From Sphingomonadales bacterium (GTDB taxonomy: Bacteria > Bacteroidota > Bacteroidia > Flavobacteriales_D > Crocinitomicaceae), in contig VHBC01000009.1 of NCBI GenBank assembly GCA_016872115.1, positions 20,189 to 84,188 on the forward strand: a DNA stretch of 64,000 nucleotides. The letters run 5' to 3'. Position numbers and translations under genes: made by a program. The notes below the pieces were generated by a model that made no database searches, was not told where the DNA came from, and was given only the letters and a program-made list of their open reading frames with translations. Shown piece by piece: positions 36,176 through 46,033 of the stretch (positions are counted from its first letter, which is position 1; every line of letters starts with the position of its first letter).

Positions 36176-38230
36176 TTATTGATGGCTCTTGATCAATAGT
36201 TGTAAGATTTCTTGGGCGGCCAATGCAATCTTTGTGCCAGGACCATAAATACCAAAAACACCAGCTTCAAATAAGTAGTTATAGTCTTGTTGCGGAATGA
36301 CACCTCCTGCTACCACCATGATATCTGAACGACCTGCTTTTTCTAGTGCTTCAATCACTGCAGGTACAAGTGTTTTGTGACCAGCTGCCAAGGAGGAAAC
36401 ACCGACAATATGCACGTCATTTTCGATAGCTTGTTTGGCTGCTTCTTCTGGGGTTTGAAAGAGGGGTCCGATATCTACATCGAAACCGATATCGGCAAAG
36501 GAGCTAGCGATAACTTTGGCGCCACGGTCATGCCCATCTTGCCCCATTTTGGCAATCAAGATACGTGGTCTTCTGCCTTCGAGTTGCATAAATTCCTCTA
36601 GCAACAATTTGGCTCTTGAAAAATCTGGATCATTCATAATTTCTTTGGCATATACACCACTAATACTACGGATTTTGGCTTGATATCTTCCGAACTCGGA
36701 TTCAAGTGCACTTGAAATTTCACCAAGTGTGCAACGGGCTTTGGCGCAGCGCACTGCAATTTCGAGTAAATTTTCATCGCTCTTTACCGCACTACTTAAT
36801 TCTGAGAGTAGGCCTTGAACTTCTTGCTCATTACGCTTCGATTTAAGTAGATTTAGGCGCTCGATTTGTGCGTTGCGCACCTCAGTATTGTCCACCTCTC
36901 TTATTTCGATATTGCTCTCCTCGGCCGTTTGATAGCGGTTAACCCCAACAATGGTGTCATGACCAGCATCTATCCTTGCTTGTTTTTTAGCGGCAGCCTC
37001 TTCGATGCGCATTTTTGGCAAGCCAGTTTCTATCGCTTTGGCCATTCCGCCCAATTGTTCTATTTCTGTGATGAGCTCCCAAGCTTCTTCAATGAGTTCT
37101 TGGGTTCTTCTTTCCAAGGTAGCGCTACCTGCATATGGATCAATAAAACGCGTGATTCCTGTTTCTTTTTGAAGGTAAATTTGTGTATTCCGTGCAATTC
37201 TTGCAGAGAAATCCGTAGGTAAAGCAATGGCTTCGTCTAGTGCATTTGTGTGTAAGGATTGCGTACCGCCGAGAGCAGCCGAAAGCGCCTCCAGACAAGT
37301 TCGGGCTACATTATTAAACGGATCTTGTTCTGTTAAGGACCAACCCGATGTCTGACAATGGGTGCGCAAGGCGAGTGATTTATCTGATTTTGGATTGAAG
37401 TCCTTGACAAGTTTGGCCCATAACACTCGGCCAGCTCTGAGTTTGGCCACTTCAGTAAAATGATCCATGCCTATTGCCCAGAAAAAACTTAAGCGGGGTG
37501 CAAATTGATCGATTTCTAAACCTGCATTGAGGCCTGTTCGAATGTATTCAAGACCGTCTGCAAGCGTATATGCCAATTCAATTGCTGCCGTGGCTCCAGC
37601 TTCGTGCATATGATATCCGGAAATCGAAATTGAATTGAATTTGGGCATATGAGCCGATGTATATGCAAAAATATCCGCAATGATGCGCATGGACGGCCCA
37701 GGGGGATAAATATAAGTATTGCGTACCATGAACTCTTTGAGAATGTCATTTTGAATGGTGCCGCTCAATTGTTCGGTAGGCACGCCTTGTTCGTTGGCAC
37801 TCGCAATATAAAACGCCATGATGGGTAAAACAGCACCGTTCATGGTCATCGAGACGGACATTTGATCGAGTGGAATTTGATCAAAAAGAATGTTCATGTC
37901 TTCAATGGAATCAATTGCGACACCGGCCTTACCTACATCTCCTAAAACGCGTTCATGATCTGAATCGTAACCGCGGTGAGTGGCTAAATCAAAAGCAACA
38001 CTGAGACCTTTTTGTCCGGCGGCTAGATTTCTTCGATAAAAGGCATTGGAGGCTTCTGCAGTTGAAAAACCTGCATATTGCCGTATGGTCCAAGGTTTTA
38101 CTAAATACATAGACGCATACGGACCGCCTAAAAAAGGAGCAAGTCCTGAACGGTATTCAATAGTAGATTTTGGAATCCGTAAAGCGGACCAATCTAATTC
38201 ATGGTAAGGTTGGAGAACGCTTTTAGTCAT
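36176..38230 (-). CDS. mutB: Methylmalonyl-CoA mutase large subunit
   Basis: A 684-residue B12 enzyme. I start at the ATG at 38228-38230 ([11 protein letters not shown]); upstream codons overlap mutA. The N-terminal TIM barrel holds the substrate site ([53 protein letters not shown]), and the C-terminal cobalamin domain has D565-GH567-DRG (base-off histidine) and [10 protein letters not shown] and [10 protein letters not shown]. It converts methylmalonyl-CoA to succinyl-CoA in propionyl-CoA use or production. It overlaps mutA by 8 bases; together they form the heterodimer. Confidence 0.97.
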   Translation of the reverse strand: MTKSVLQPYHELDWSALRIPKSTIEYRSGLAPFLGGPYASMYLVKPWTIRQYAGFSTAEASNAFYRRNLAAGQKGLSVAFDLATHRGYDSDHERVLGDVGKAGVAIDSIEDMNILFDQIPLDQMSVSMTMNGAVLPIMAFYIASANEQGVPTEQLSGTIQNDILKEFMVRNTYIYPPGPSMRIIADIFAYTSAHMPKFNSISISGYHMHEAGATAAIELAYTLADGLEYIRTGLNAGLEIDQFAPRLSFFWAIGMDHFTEVAKLRAGRVLWAKLVKDFNPKSDKSLALRTHCQTSGWSLTEQDPFNNVARTCLEALSAALGGTQSLHTNALDEAIALPTDFSARIARNTQIYLQKETGITRFIDPYAGSATLERRTQELIEEAWELITEIEQLGGMAKAIETGLPKMRIEEAAAKKQARIDAGHDTIVGVNRYQTAEESNIEIREVDNTEVRNAQIERLNLLKSKRNEQEVQGLLSELSSAVKSDENLLEIAVRCAKARCTLGEISSALESEFGRYQAKIRSISGVYAKEIMNDPDFSRAKLLLEEFMQLEGRRPRILIAKMGQDGHDRGAKVIASSFADIGFDVDIGPLFQTPEEAAKQAIENDVHIVGVSSLAAGHKTLVPAVIEALEKAGRSDIMVVAGGVIPQQDYNYLFEAGVFGIYGPGTKIALAAQEILQLLIKSHQ

Positions 38231-39428
38231 TCGAGGAGATTTTTTCGAAAATAATATATGGAAAACCGTATGCTTCAGGAATTTGACCCCAAGTGGCTTG
38301 TGGAGCAGCAAACTCGTTCATGTAGCCGTTGATGCCAATTAAGGTGTCTTGACGTTGCGCAAAACGTTTTAAGCTCGTAGTACGTGCTTTTAAAATGTTA
38401 TCTTGAATGCGTTGTGCAGCGGCTACTCGATTTGAATCGAGGTCGCAGAGTAAGTTCCAGCTTCTTTCAATGAGTAAGCTGCTCATTTTTTCAATGCTGT
38501 AGGCCCCACTCAACGGTGCAGTCAAGGTGCCAAGGTGCGCTTCTTCTGCCAAAAGATTTCCAATATTGAGCGCCATGCGTCTGGAAAAATCACCGGAGCC
38601 CGTGGCGCTCAGTGCATCGTAAGGTTGAGTGCAAAGATAGTCGGTACCACCGAGCACCCCGCTTAAGCTTTCTGTAGAAAGTCTCAGTAAATTGGTATAC
38701 GGATCAATAAGGCTTTTATTACTGAAACCAGTTTTGGAAATAATTTGTAAGTCTAATTTACAACCGTTCAATTGAGCAAGTTGGGCAACGAGCGTTCGAA
38801 AAGCCATTAACTTGGCAATTTCAAGTAAGAATTCAGATCCCACACCAAATTCAAAATAAATGGTTTGAGACAATGGCTCATTTTGGAGTTGTTGCTGAAG
38901 CTCGAAAAGTCCAACAGCTAATTGCGTAATACAATTGGCGCCTACTTGTTGTAAGTCAAAAGTGCTGTGATAATTTTGATGATCGCCATATGCGAACAAA
39001 GGCCTAACGTGCGCTACTGCTTGGGGATCAGCGGTTGCTTTGAAATGTTGAAAGGCGGCTTCGGTTCTAAAAACAATCAAACAAGATATGTAAGGTGTTT
39101 CTATTGCTTGGAGTAGGGTAGGCCAGTTTGTCGAATGATCGGTTTGGTCAATAAGAATTGCATCGGCACCTTGCATGAGTGCTTGTAAAAAATATTGATT
39201 GTTTTCTTTTTCATTTGAAGCACTACCATACACGATCCGTTTCCAGTCGCTTGGCTGATCAATATTTGGTAATAAAGGCTCAGCATCTAGTGCTGTGAGT
39301 GAAAACTCCAGATCTTCTGACTCATTCGAATAATTTAGTAAGTCTACATTTTCTTTGAGCTCCTTATGTAATTGGCGCTGCCAATCTTCAATAGAGTGTG
39401 GCGAAAATGGAATGGTTACTTGCGTCAT
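38223..39428 (-). CDS. mutA: Methylmalonyl-CoA mutase small subunit
   Basis: A 401-residue paralogue of the barrel domain of MutB without a cobalamin domain. It is the non-catalytic partner ([50 protein letters not shown]). The ATG at 39428 (MTQVT) fits better than the reading from 39446, because a TATATTTG promoter box lies 15 bases upstream and the extra N-terminal residues are atypical. It is divergent from the envelope operon at 39518. Confidence 0.93.
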   Translation of the reverse strand: MTQVTIPFSPHSIEDWQRQLHKELKENVDLLNYSNESEDLEFSLTALDAEPLLPNIDQPSDWKRIVYGSASNEKENNQYFLQALMQGADAILIDQTDHSTNWPTLLQAIETPYISCLIVFRTEAAFQHFKATADPQAVAHVRPLFAYGDHQNYHSTFDLQQVGANCITQLAVGLFELQQQLQNEPLSQTIYFEFGVGSEFLLEIAKLMAFRTLVAQLAQLNGCKLDLQIISKTGFSNKSLIDPYTNLLRLSTESLSGVLGGTDYLCTQPYDALSATGSGDFSRRMALNIGNLLAEEAHLGTLTAPLSGAYSIEKMSSLLIERSWNLLCDLDSNRVAAAQRIQDNILKARTTSLKRFAQRQDTLIGINGYMNEFAAPQATWGQIPEAYGFPYIIFEKISSND

Positions 39429-39443
39429 AAAAATTGCTGTCCT

Positions 39444-39451
39444 CAAATATA
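39444..39451 (-). promoter_or_regulatory. Promoter -7 element of mutAB
   Basis: TATATTTG, exact TAnnTTTG, 15 bases before the mutA ATG. At 19 bases spacing upstream the sequence CTG stands near the expected TTG. Confidence 0.55.
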
Positions 39452-39505
39452 CTGAATCCTTTGTTTATTGCAGTATTTACGTAGCATGAACTCATAAGCG
39501 TCAGC

Positions 39506-39513
39506 TAATTTTG
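39506..39513 (+). promoter_or_regulatory. Promoter box 4 bases before the 39518 gene
   Basis: TAATTTTG, exact TAnnTTTG, followed by ATTC and the ATG. Predicts a leaderless transcript. Confidence 0.6.
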
Positions 39514-39517
39514 ATTC

Positions 39518-40291
39518 ATGATTTCACGCCTATTCTATGTTTTCATCACAATCATTTTTACCCAACCCTTTTGCGCTCAATCCATTTGGTCCACCTCAAA
39601 ATTAGGATCCTCATTTGGTTTGTTGGCGCTCGATCAAAATCAGCAAAGTATCAATCCAGCTGCTTTCGCTGTCCAACAACCCAAGTCAATTACCTTTCAA
39701 CTTGATTTTCCCGTAGCGCTTTCCGATGTAATGTCCATGCAGTTTCAGGCCAACTATAAATGGCAAAAAAGCTATATTTTTCATGAATTACGCGGTGTTT
39801 TTCATTCCGCCCAAACCCGCTATCATTTGACCAATGCTTTTGCACTTCCGCTCAGTGCACAACTTCAATTCGGAATTGCGCTTGAAGGTCGTCTTTTCAT
39901 TCAGCCCAACTATTATGGAAATTTCTTTAAGCTTAGTTCTAGGATGGGCTTATCCTATCAATTCAATCCGCAACATTATTTGTCTGTAGTGCTTGAGGAC
40001 ATCGCTAAGTCGCAAATTCAAACCCTCCGTTTAGAACATTTGTGGTGCATTAGCAAGCAGCTACAATTTGCACAAGGCTTAGGTTGGAATGCTGCACAGC
40101 GGCCTGTCATATATCTTAGTTTGGTTCAATACTTTGGTGCCTATCGGATTCATTTTGCAGTGAATTTACCAACGAATCATCTTCAATTAGGTTATACACA
40201 TCGCCTAACAAAAAATTGGAACTATCAACTAACGCAATCATGGCAAGTTGGTATTGGTTATTTAATTCAACTCAATTTCACGCGAAAATGA
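39518..40291 (+). CDS. Outer-membrane protein, PorV/PorQ-like style
   Basis: A 257-residue protein with signal peptide (MISRLFYVFITIIFTQPFCAQ). The rest is a barrel with Gly- and aromatic-rich strands (SINPAAFAVQQPKSITFQLDFPVAL, FGIALEGRLFIQPNYYGNFFKLSSRMGLSYQF) and an early INPAA segment as found in PorV/PorQ-type T9SS outer-membrane proteins and in the OmpP1/FadL fold. Assignment to a named protein is not supported. It is translationally coupled (ATGA) to the next gene, so both products probably act together at the outer membrane. A promoter box lies 4 bases before its start. Confidence 0.72.
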   Translation: MISRLFYVFITIIFTQPFCAQSIWSTSKLGSSFGLLALDQNQQSINPAAFAVQQPKSITFQLDFPVALSDVMSMQFQANYKWQKSYIFHELRGVFHSAQTRYHLTNAFALPLSAQLQFGIALEGRLFIQPNYYGNFFKLSSRMGLSYQFNPQHYLSVVLEDIAKSQIQTLRLEHLWCISKQLQFAQGLGWNAAQRPVIYLSLVQYFGAYRIHFAVNLPTNHLQLGYTHRLTKNWNYQLTQSWQVGIGYLIQLNFTRK

Positions 40292-42195
40292 GTCGTTGCC
40301 TTTGTTTAATTATTTTTTTGAATGCAAGTATTGCGTTTGCTCAATTGACGCCACAACAATGTATCATTGAAAACAATCAAATTGTATTGGCCCCTCAGGA
40401 GCTTGAAGTTCTATATTCCTATGGACTCATAGATAGTTTAGAAATGCAACAATTAAAAGTTTTCTATTTTGCCGGTGGCCAAATTTTTAATTTATATCAA
40501 TTGCAAGGCTTGCTCAGCAAAACAGACCCCGTCAAACTACAAGCGCTTTTGCCTTTTTTATTGTTACCGGCTCCTAAATTAAGTACAGCGCTTGCACATT
40601 TTGATGTCTCAACCCTGCAATTCAAAGCCGAATTAAGGGTCTTGCCCCCAAGTTTTCAAAACCAGCAACAGCACTGGTCGGTTTCTCAAGACACCAATTA
40701 TTTGGGCTCGCCTTTCTCCTGCGATTGGCGCTGTCAATTGTCCGTATCCAACTGGCGCTTTGGAAGTCATATTGCCAAAGATGCCGGTGAGCCTTTTTGG
40801 CACCAAGGTAAAAATGGGGGTTTTGATTTTCTAAGCGCTTTTGCAGCTTGGAAAAACCCTAATAACCTTCGGGTCTTGAGTAAAATGCTATTGGGTTCTT
40901 ACCAATTACAATGGGGGCAAGGTCTGCAGTTATGGACCTCCCGAGGTTTGGGCAAAAGTATAGATTTACTTCAATTGGTAAGGAATCCACAAGGTTTACA
41001 GCCTTATCAGAGCAATGACGAACAGCGCTTTTTGCAAGGGGCTGCCATACAACTTCATAAAGCGCCATATGAATTGTTGCTTTTCGGATCTTATAAATTC
41101 ACTGACGCCAAATCGCCAATTGATTCAAATCAAGTAGAGTTTAACTTTTCTTATACCTCAGGTTATCATCGCACGGCTATGGAAATTGCCCGCCGTCGCT
41201 TGCTTCAAGAACAGCTCCTTGGAATAGCATTCAGCAAAAGCGGTTCGGTGTTTCGGTCTGGAATCATGTTGCTCTATCAACAGGCCCGGCTGCGTTTATC
41301 AATAGCCGATACCTTAGACAGCGCTTTTCAAATGATGTCCGCTCAGCTTTTAAGTACAGGCCTTTATGCGCGCGGAACTTGGCGGCAATTCTATTTTTAT
41401 GGAGAGGCAGTGCTATGTAGTCATCAGCAATTTAACTTAAAGCAACAGAGTGCAATAAACTTGGCGCTGGTTTATTTTTGTGACCCAAAAATTGAAATTG
41501 GGATACACCTTAGAAACTACGGATCAAGCTATAAAGCATTCTATGCCAATCCAATTGGTAATAGTAGTTTGGGCGTCAATGAGCGCGGACTCATCATGCA
41601 GTATAAATGCCAACTACGGCGCTATACAGTTTTGAGGTTGTTAAGTGAATGGACTACACAGCCATTTATCAATTATAACTCTAAATTCCCTGTTACCAAA
41701 CACGAAATCCGTTTGCAATACGCGCACCAATCTAGTCGTAAAAATAGCTTTGATTGTCAGGTGGCCCGACGATCCTTAAACGCTTTGTCGTCTATTTGGC
41801 AAGCGCAATTCAACCTTACACTTCTGCCATTGAAAGGCCAAGAATTGGATTTAACAGCGCAACTAAATTTCAATGATATAGCCAAAGAGGTGTCGCTAAT
41901 GATGGCATTGGGTTGGCGCTATTCTCCCATGAACAAAGCCCTTCGCTGGGAATTAAAGTACGGTTTGTATCAAAATAACTTGAACGGGTCAACAATGCTG
42001 ACGCATTTTTATTTACTTGGAGTGGGTTCCCAAACATTTGCTTTAAATGGTGTTGGTGCCTTTGCATTGGCAGCCTTACGTTGGACTATAAATACCCATT
42101 GGCAAGTGCAGTTACATGGTATTTACAGCACAACATACACTATACCGAATAGGCAAAAGATTCAAATTGGTGCATTATTTCGCTATCAATTTTAA
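40288..42195 (+). CDS. Outer-membrane protein with N-terminal helix-hairpin-helix-like region
   Basis: A 635-residue exported protein; the start is the ATG at 40288 that overlaps the previous stop, giving the signal peptide MSRCLCLIIFLNASIAFAQ. Residues ~30-90 contain two or three short helical repeats (PQELEVLYSYGLIDSLEMQQLKVF, QIFNLYQLQGLLSK) like the helix-hairpin-helix region seen in ComEA-like annotated Bacteroidota proteins. After this, a barrel-like region holds GSYQLQWGQGLQLWTSRGLGKSIDLL and PYQSNDEQRFLQGAA, which are conserved in that family. Many relatives are listed as helix-hairpin-helix proteins, yet the bulk is an outer-membrane barrel. Function is unknown. Confidence 0.8.
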   Translation: MSRCLCLIIFLNASIAFAQLTPQQCIIENNQIVLAPQELEVLYSYGLIDSLEMQQLKVFYFAGGQIFNLYQLQGLLSKTDPVKLQALLPFLLLPAPKLSTALAHFDVSTLQFKAELRVLPPSFQNQQQHWSVSQDTNYLGSPFSCDWRCQLSVSNWRFGSHIAKDAGEPFWHQGKNGGFDFLSAFAAWKNPNNLRVLSKMLLGSYQLQWGQGLQLWTSRGLGKSIDLLQLVRNPQGLQPYQSNDEQRFLQGAAIQLHKAPYELLLFGSYKFTDAKSPIDSNQVEFNFSYTSGYHRTAMEIARRRLLQEQLLGIAFSKSGSVFRSGIMLLYQQARLRLSIADTLDSAFQMMSAQLLSTGLYARGTWRQFYFYGEAVLCSHQQFNLKQQSAINLALVYFCDPKIEIGIHLRNYGSSYKAFYANPIGNSSLGVNERGLIMQYKCQLRRYTVLRLLSEWTTQPFINYNSKFPVTKHEIRLQYAHQSSRKNSFDCQVARRSLNALSSIWQAQFNLTLLPLKGQELDLTAQLNFNDIAKEVSLMMALGWRYSPMNKALRWELKYGLYQNNLNGSTMLTHFYLLGVGSQTFALNGVGAFALAALRWTINTHWQVQLHGIYSTTYTIPNRQKIQIGALFRYQF

Positions 42196-42245
42196 TTTTT
42201 TTTCAAAAAAATGTACCAAAACAAAAAATGTTGCGTTATCCCGTA

Positions 42246-42265
42246 AAGAGGACTGCAAGCCTCTT
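42246..42265. repeat. Hairpin ahead of the sigma-factor gene
   Basis: AAGAGG and CCTCTT form a 6-bp stem around an 8-base loop, 28 bases before the ATG at 42294. No T run follows, so it is not a normal terminator; it could affect mRNA stability or be a regulator site. Confidence 0.35.
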
Positions 42266-42293
42266 ATGCTAAACTCCTTAAAACCAAAAGACT

Positions 42294-42866
42294 ATGCCTC
42301 TCCAACTCTCCCTTCAGCAGCAGTCTTTTCTTCATGAAGAAGAAAAGACTCAAATTAAACGTGCCCAACAAGATCCACGTTTTTTTGCGCCGCTATACGA
42401 GCGCTACCACGATGCTATTTTTCGTTACGTCTACCGAAGGGTAGACGAGGAAGAACAAGCGTATGATATTACGTCAAGCGTTTTTGTTAAGGCTCTTCAG
42501 GCTTTACACAAATACGAATACCGCGGCTTGCCATTTTCCGCTTGGTTGTTTCGCATTGCCAAAAGCGAACTCTATCAGTCTTTTCGCGACCAAAAAGCAA
42601 AACGAACTGTAAGTATAGACAAGGTCGTGCTCAAGCAAGTTATTGAAGAGTGGACCGAAGACTATACCGAACATGATAAAGCTCGCCTTTTGTTGGCTTT
42701 AAAAGACCTCAAAGAACAACAACTCCAGCTTGTTGAAATGCGTTTTTTTGAGAAAAGGTCTTTCAAGGAAATTGGTGAAATCTGTGGTTTGTCTGAAAAC
42801 AATGCCAAAGTCAAAACTTTTCGTGCGGTACTTAAACTCAAAGACATTTTCCATCAAAAAGAATAA
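42294..42866 (+). CDS. Sigma-70 family (ECF-type) RNA polymerase sigma factor
   Basis: A 190-residue sigma factor with regions 2 and 4 only. Region 2 reads FFAPLYERYHDAIFRYVYRRV ... AYDITSSVFVKALQALHKYEYRGLPFSAWLFRIAKSEL, and region 4 reads KEQQLQLVEMRFFEKRSFKEIGEICGLSENNAKVKTFRAVLKLK with a clear helix-turn-helix. A linker with acidic residues (EEWTEDYTEHDKAR) sits between. It is followed two bases later by a 55-codon membrane micro-protein, where anti-sigma genes are often found. Its target promoters are not known. Confidence 0.93.
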   Translation: MPLQLSLQQQSFLHEEEKTQIKRAQQDPRFFAPLYERYHDAIFRYVYRRVDEEEQAYDITSSVFVKALQALHKYEYRGLPFSAWLFRIAKSELYQSFRDQKAKRTVSIDKVVLKQVIEEWTEDYTEHDKARLLLALKDLKEQQLQLVEMRFFEKRSFKEIGEICGLSENNAKVKTFRAVLKLKDIFHQKE

Positions 42867-42868
42867 AT

Positions 42869-43036
42869 ATGATACAAATTCTACTCGATCGCAAAGAGCC
42901 ATCTGCTAAAGAAGTCCGCGCGCATCAAAATTTCGAAGAAATTTTAGCAGCACACCGTTACCAGCAGCAAGTCAATAACCCCTGGCGCTATTGGTTATAT
43001 GCCACAATTGGTTGCTTTTTGCTCTTTCTTGTCTAG
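42869..43036 (+). CDS. Membrane micro-protein downstream of sigma factor (candidate anti-sigma)
   Basis: A 55-residue ORF too short for most gene callers. It begins MIQILLDRKEPSAKEVR, has a polar, charged helix-like N-terminal part up to ~residue 37 and ends with a single membrane segment (PWRYWLYATIGCFLLFLV) at the C-terminus. It starts two bases after the sigma-factor stop. This architecture (short cytoplasmic part plus one anchor) resembles a tiny anti-sigma factor, though it lacks a zinc motif (no H-x3-C-x2-C) and any periplasmic part. It may also be a degraded anti-sigma gene. Its translation is not proven. Confidence 0.55.
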   Translation: MIQILLDRKEPSAKEVRAHQNFEEILAAHRYQQQVNNPWRYWLYATIGCFLLFLV

Positions 43037-43059
43037 ATCGCTGCACTTAAAATAGTTTG

Positions 43060-43067
43060 TACATTTG
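43060..43067 (+). promoter_or_regulatory. Promoter box 3 bases before pyrD
   Basis: TACATTTG, exact TAnnTTTG, followed by TGT and the ATG at 43071. Predicts a leaderless pyrD transcript. Confidence 0.55.
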
Positions 43068-43070
43068 TGT

Positions 43071-44111
43071 ATGTACAAGCTCATTCGCTCGATCCTCTTT
43101 TTATTTGATGCCGAAAAAGTGCATTATTTAGTAATGCGCCTGTTGCGTTTCATTCATTCGTTTGGTCTACTTCGCACGTTTTTTAGATCCATATATGTTG
43201 AATCTAACTCCAAATTACAAACTGAATTTCTTGGCCTAAAGTTTCCAAACCCAGTTGGTTTGGCAGCTGGCTTCGATAAAAATGCACAAAATATTGATGC
43301 GCTTGCAGACTGTGGTTTTGGCTTCATTGAAATTGGAACTGTTACGCCAAAAGCGCAGCCAGGTAACGATAAACCGCGCTTATTTAGGCTTAAAGCCGAC
43401 GAGGCAATTTTAAACCGTATGGGTTTCAACAACGAGGGTATGGAAGCAGCTGTCAAAGCTTTGAAAAAGCGCAAAAACAAACACATCCTTATTGGCGGCA
43501 ACATTGGCAAAAATAAATGGACACCCAATGAGGAAGCCACTTCAGATTACCTCCAATGTTTCGAAGCGCTATTCGATTTTGTCGATTATTTTGTTGTCAA
43601 TGTTTCCTCCCCAAATACGCCAAATTTAAGGGCATTACAAGAGAAAGAACCTCTGCAAGCACTTTTGCAAACTTTGCAAAATGCCAATAAAGCAAAGTCC
43701 AAACCTAAACCCATCTTGCTCAAAATAGCACCTGATCTCAGCGAAACTCAAATTGATGAAATCATTGAAATTGTAGGCTTAACAAATATTTCCGGGCTCA
43801 TCGTTGCCAACACCACCATTTCAAGAGCGCAACTTAAAACACCCGCTGTACAAGTAGAAAAAATGGGTGCAGGTGGTATTTCAGGAAAACCAATAACAGT
43901 TAGGTCTACAGAAATGATACGCTACATTCATCAGCAGTCCAGTGGCCAAATTCCAATGATAGCCGTTGGTGGTATTCACAGTGCTCAAGATGCCATCGAT
44001 AAACTTGAGGCAGGTGCTCAACTTGTTCAGCTATATACTGGTTTCATTTATGAGGGTCCCGCGCTTGTTCGTTCAATCAATAAGGCTCTTCTCAAGAGAG
44101 TTCAGCCATGA
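43071..44111 (+). CDS. pyrD: Dihydroorotate dehydrogenase (quinone), class 2
   Basis: A 346-residue FMN enzyme that oxidises dihydroorotate to orotate in pyrimidine synthesis and gives electrons to quinone at the membrane. I start at the ATG at 43071, giving [20 protein letters not shown], the amphipathic N-terminal helix of class 2 enzymes. Motifs: [24 protein letters not shown] with the catalytic Ser, [10 protein letters not shown], and [12 protein letters not shown] and TGFIYEGP in the FMN-phosphate region. It leads an operon with an HMG-CoA-lyase-like gene (ATGA overlap) and two envelope genes. Confidence 0.96.
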   Translation: MYKLIRSILFLFDAEKVHYLVMRLLRFIHSFGLLRTFFRSIYVESNSKLQTEFLGLKFPNPVGLAAGFDKNAQNIDALADCGFGFIEIGTVTPKAQPGNDKPRLFRLKADEAILNRMGFNNEGMEAAVKALKKRKNKHILIGGNIGKNKWTPNEEATSDYLQCFEALFDFVDYFVVNVSSPNTPNLRALQEKEPLQALLQTLQNANKAKSKPKPILLKIAPDLSETQIDEIIEIVGLTNISGLIVANTTISRAQLKTPAVQVEKMGAGGISGKPITVRSTEMIRYIHQQSSGQIPMIAVGGIHSAQDAIDKLEAGAQLVQLYTGFIYEGPALVRSINKALLKRVQP

Positions 44112-44968
44112 ACCATCACGCAGCTACTATACAAATAACGGAATGTCCGCGCGATGCCATGCAAGGCATCAAAGAATGGATTCCTACCGAGCAAAAAGTT
44201 GCTTATCTCAATGCACTTTTGTCTTGTGGCTTTGACGTACTTGATTTTGGTAGTTTTGTTTCTCCCAAAGCCATCCCTCAAATGCAAGATACAGCGGCTG
44301 TACTCTCCGAGTTAGTCGATAGCCCAACCCAATTACTAGCCATTGTAGCCAATACCCGAGGGGCTGCCATCGCTTGTTCTTATGAACGGATTTCTATTAT
44401 TGGTTATCCTTTCTCCATTTCTGAAACGTTTCAGTTGCGCAATACCAACACAACAATTGCCGATTCAATTAAAAACCTTGCTGAAATTGCCGAATTGTGT
44501 GCACAACATAGTAAGAAGTTGCGGGTTTATCTTTCCATGGGCTTCGGTAATCCATATGGCGATGTATGGTCGCCAGAACTAGTTAGCAATTGGGTCAAAG
44601 AGTTAACGTCACAATTTGATATCGCTGAATTTGCACTTTCTGATACGATTGGTTGTGCTACTCCGGACAGCGCTAGACAATTGTTTAGAACTTTAATTAA
44701 ATACTTTCCAAAATTTAAATTTGCTGCGCATTTACATGTGAAGCCAGGATACGAAGCCCCCTTAATTCAAGCCAGTATTGACGGAGGCTGTTTGCATTTT
44801 GATACGGCCATTGGCGGCTTTGGTGGTTGCCCCATGGCCAAAGACGAACTCATAGGTAATTTAGCCACAGAAGCGCTTCTGGGATATCTAAATAAAAATG
44901 CCCTTTCGCATGCTATTCAAATCAATCAACTAAATAAAGCGATTGCGCTTTCTACTTCAATTTTTTAA
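44108..44968 (+). CDS. Hydroxymethylglutaryl-CoA lyase-like protein
   Basis: A 286-residue TIM-barrel enzyme of the HMG-CoA lyase family (DRE-TIM). The N-terminal [13 protein letters not shown] carries the Arg-Asp pair; the Mg ligands are expected here and in the AAHLHVKPG segment (the usual HxH). The C-terminal loop [13 protein letters not shown] contains the catalytic Cys. The spelling PRDAMQ instead of PRDGLQ and the HLHVK form are typical of Bacteroidota members. It splits HMG-CoA in leucine degradation or ketogenesis; the gene overlaps pyrD, so functional linkage to pyrimidine synthesis is not implied. Confidence 0.88.
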   Translation: MNHHAATIQITECPRDAMQGIKEWIPTEQKVAYLNALLSCGFDVLDFGSFVSPKAIPQMQDTAAVLSELVDSPTQLLAIVANTRGAAIACSYERISIIGYPFSISETFQLRNTNTTIADSIKNLAEIAELCAQHSKKLRVYLSMGFGNPYGDVWSPELVSNWVKELTSQFDIAEFALSDTIGCATPDSARQLFRTLIKYFPKFKFAAHLHVKPGYEAPLIQASIDGGCLHFDTAIGGFGGCPMAKDELIGNLATEALLGYLNKNALSHAIQINQLNKAIALSTSIF

Positions 44969-44970
44969 TC

Positions 44971-45621
44971 ATGCGTAACAAAAAAGCAATCTTACTCATC
45001 TCGATATTGGTGCTTGCAGCCATCAGCATCTATCTATGGCGCAACCAAGCTGAACCCCAAGCATCTTCTATTAAAAAGAAAGTCGACCAAACAAAAGGTG
45101 TATACGTCAGTACCGATTTCAATACCAACACGTTTTCCACTAAACAAGAAGCGGCGCTTCTCAAAAACTTGCGTCTTTGCGACAGCACCAGTCAATGGAG
45201 TGAAGACGAAAACAGGCCTTCTTGTACCCCTAATTTTTTCAGGGTTTTCCCTCTTAGAAAGGGATTAGATATAAATCAAGGTTGCATGGTATTGCTCAAA
45301 GCAGGCGTTAATGGTTTTCCGGTACGCCGTTTTGTCATCTACGAAAAAGAAGGTGAACAACTCATTCAAGCCAATGGCTTCATTGGTTATCCTATAGAGT
45401 TTAGACCAAAAGCCAACAATTACGACGATGTTGTCATTCGTTTTTTTGAACGATATGAGGGCGAGAAGTATTTTTACAACTGTTTATTTACTTGGAAGCA
45501 GAATCGTTATCAATTTGTCCGTTGTGAACAAATCAATGACGCCAATATCAAGCCTGAAAAACAAGCAGATGTTTCTGCTGAAATACTACAAATTCTCAAT
45601 GAAAAACAGCTGGTTTTTTAA
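44971..45621 (+). CDS. Single-pass membrane protein, unknown function
   Basis: A 216-residue protein, N-terminal membrane helix (KKAILLISILVLAAISIYLW) followed by a periplasmic part with four Cys (RLCDSTS, PSCTPNF, QGCMVLL, YNCLFTW, FVRCEQ), which may form disulfides. I see no known domain. It starts 2 bases after the HMG-CoA-lyase-like gene and overlaps the following lipoprotein gene by 23 bases, so it is in the pyrD operon. Confidence 0.7.
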   Translation: MRNKKAILLISILVLAAISIYLWRNQAEPQASSIKKKVDQTKGVYVSTDFNTNTFSTKQEAALLKNLRLCDSTSQWSEDENRPSCTPNFFRVFPLRKGLDINQGCMVLLKAGVNGFPVRRFVIYEKEGEQLIQANGFIGYPIEFRPKANNYDDVVIRFFERYEGEKYFYNCLFTWKQNRYQFVRCEQINDANIKPEKQADVSAEILQILNEKQLVF

Positions 45622-46033
45622 ATCGATGTGTGCAGTCATTTTGCTGAGTGCTTGCATCAACGGAGAGCAAACGTACCGTGTTGACCACACTTTTCTTTTG
45701 AGCGGTGGCAATAGCAAGGTCTGGATGCTCAAAGGAACGCAAATGAATACTAATTCAGAGCTTAAGAATAACGCTTGGGGCGAAGTCTTGTTTGTGTTTT
45801 ACCTAACTGGTGAAGTGTTGGTTGGCTCTTTTGGCGACTTGGATAGAGGCACTTTTGATAAAGGACGTTTTAAGTACTTCGAAAGTAAGAACGAACTGCT
45901 GATTTCAATTGCAAATGAACATTGGGTTTTTGAATTAGAAAATCCTTCTGATGAAGGAATAGTGCTACAAACAAAAAAAGGCAAAAATCTAGCATCCTTA
46001 ATGCATTTGGTACCTTTATCTCTTCCAAATTAA
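45599..46033 (+). CDS. Small lipoprotein, unknown function
   Basis: A 144-residue protein. The ATG at 45599 gives a lipoprotein signal with lipobox LSAC (MKNSWFFKSMCAVILLSAC). The remaining ~125 residues form a lipocalin-like beta pattern (KVWMLKGTQMN, WGEVLFVFYLTGEVLVGSFG, NELLISIANEHWVFELEN), which is common for Bacteroidota lipoproteins but not diagnostic. The start lies inside the preceding gene. The stop is interlocked with the opposing gene (TTAA at 46030-46033). Confidence 0.72.
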   Translation: MKNSWFFKSMCAVILLSACINGEQTYRVDHTFLLSGGNSKVWMLKGTQMNTNSELKNNAWGEVLFVFYLTGEVLVGSFGDLDRGTFDKGRFKYFESKNELLISIANEHWVFELENPSDEGIVLQTKKGKNLASLMHLVPLSLPN

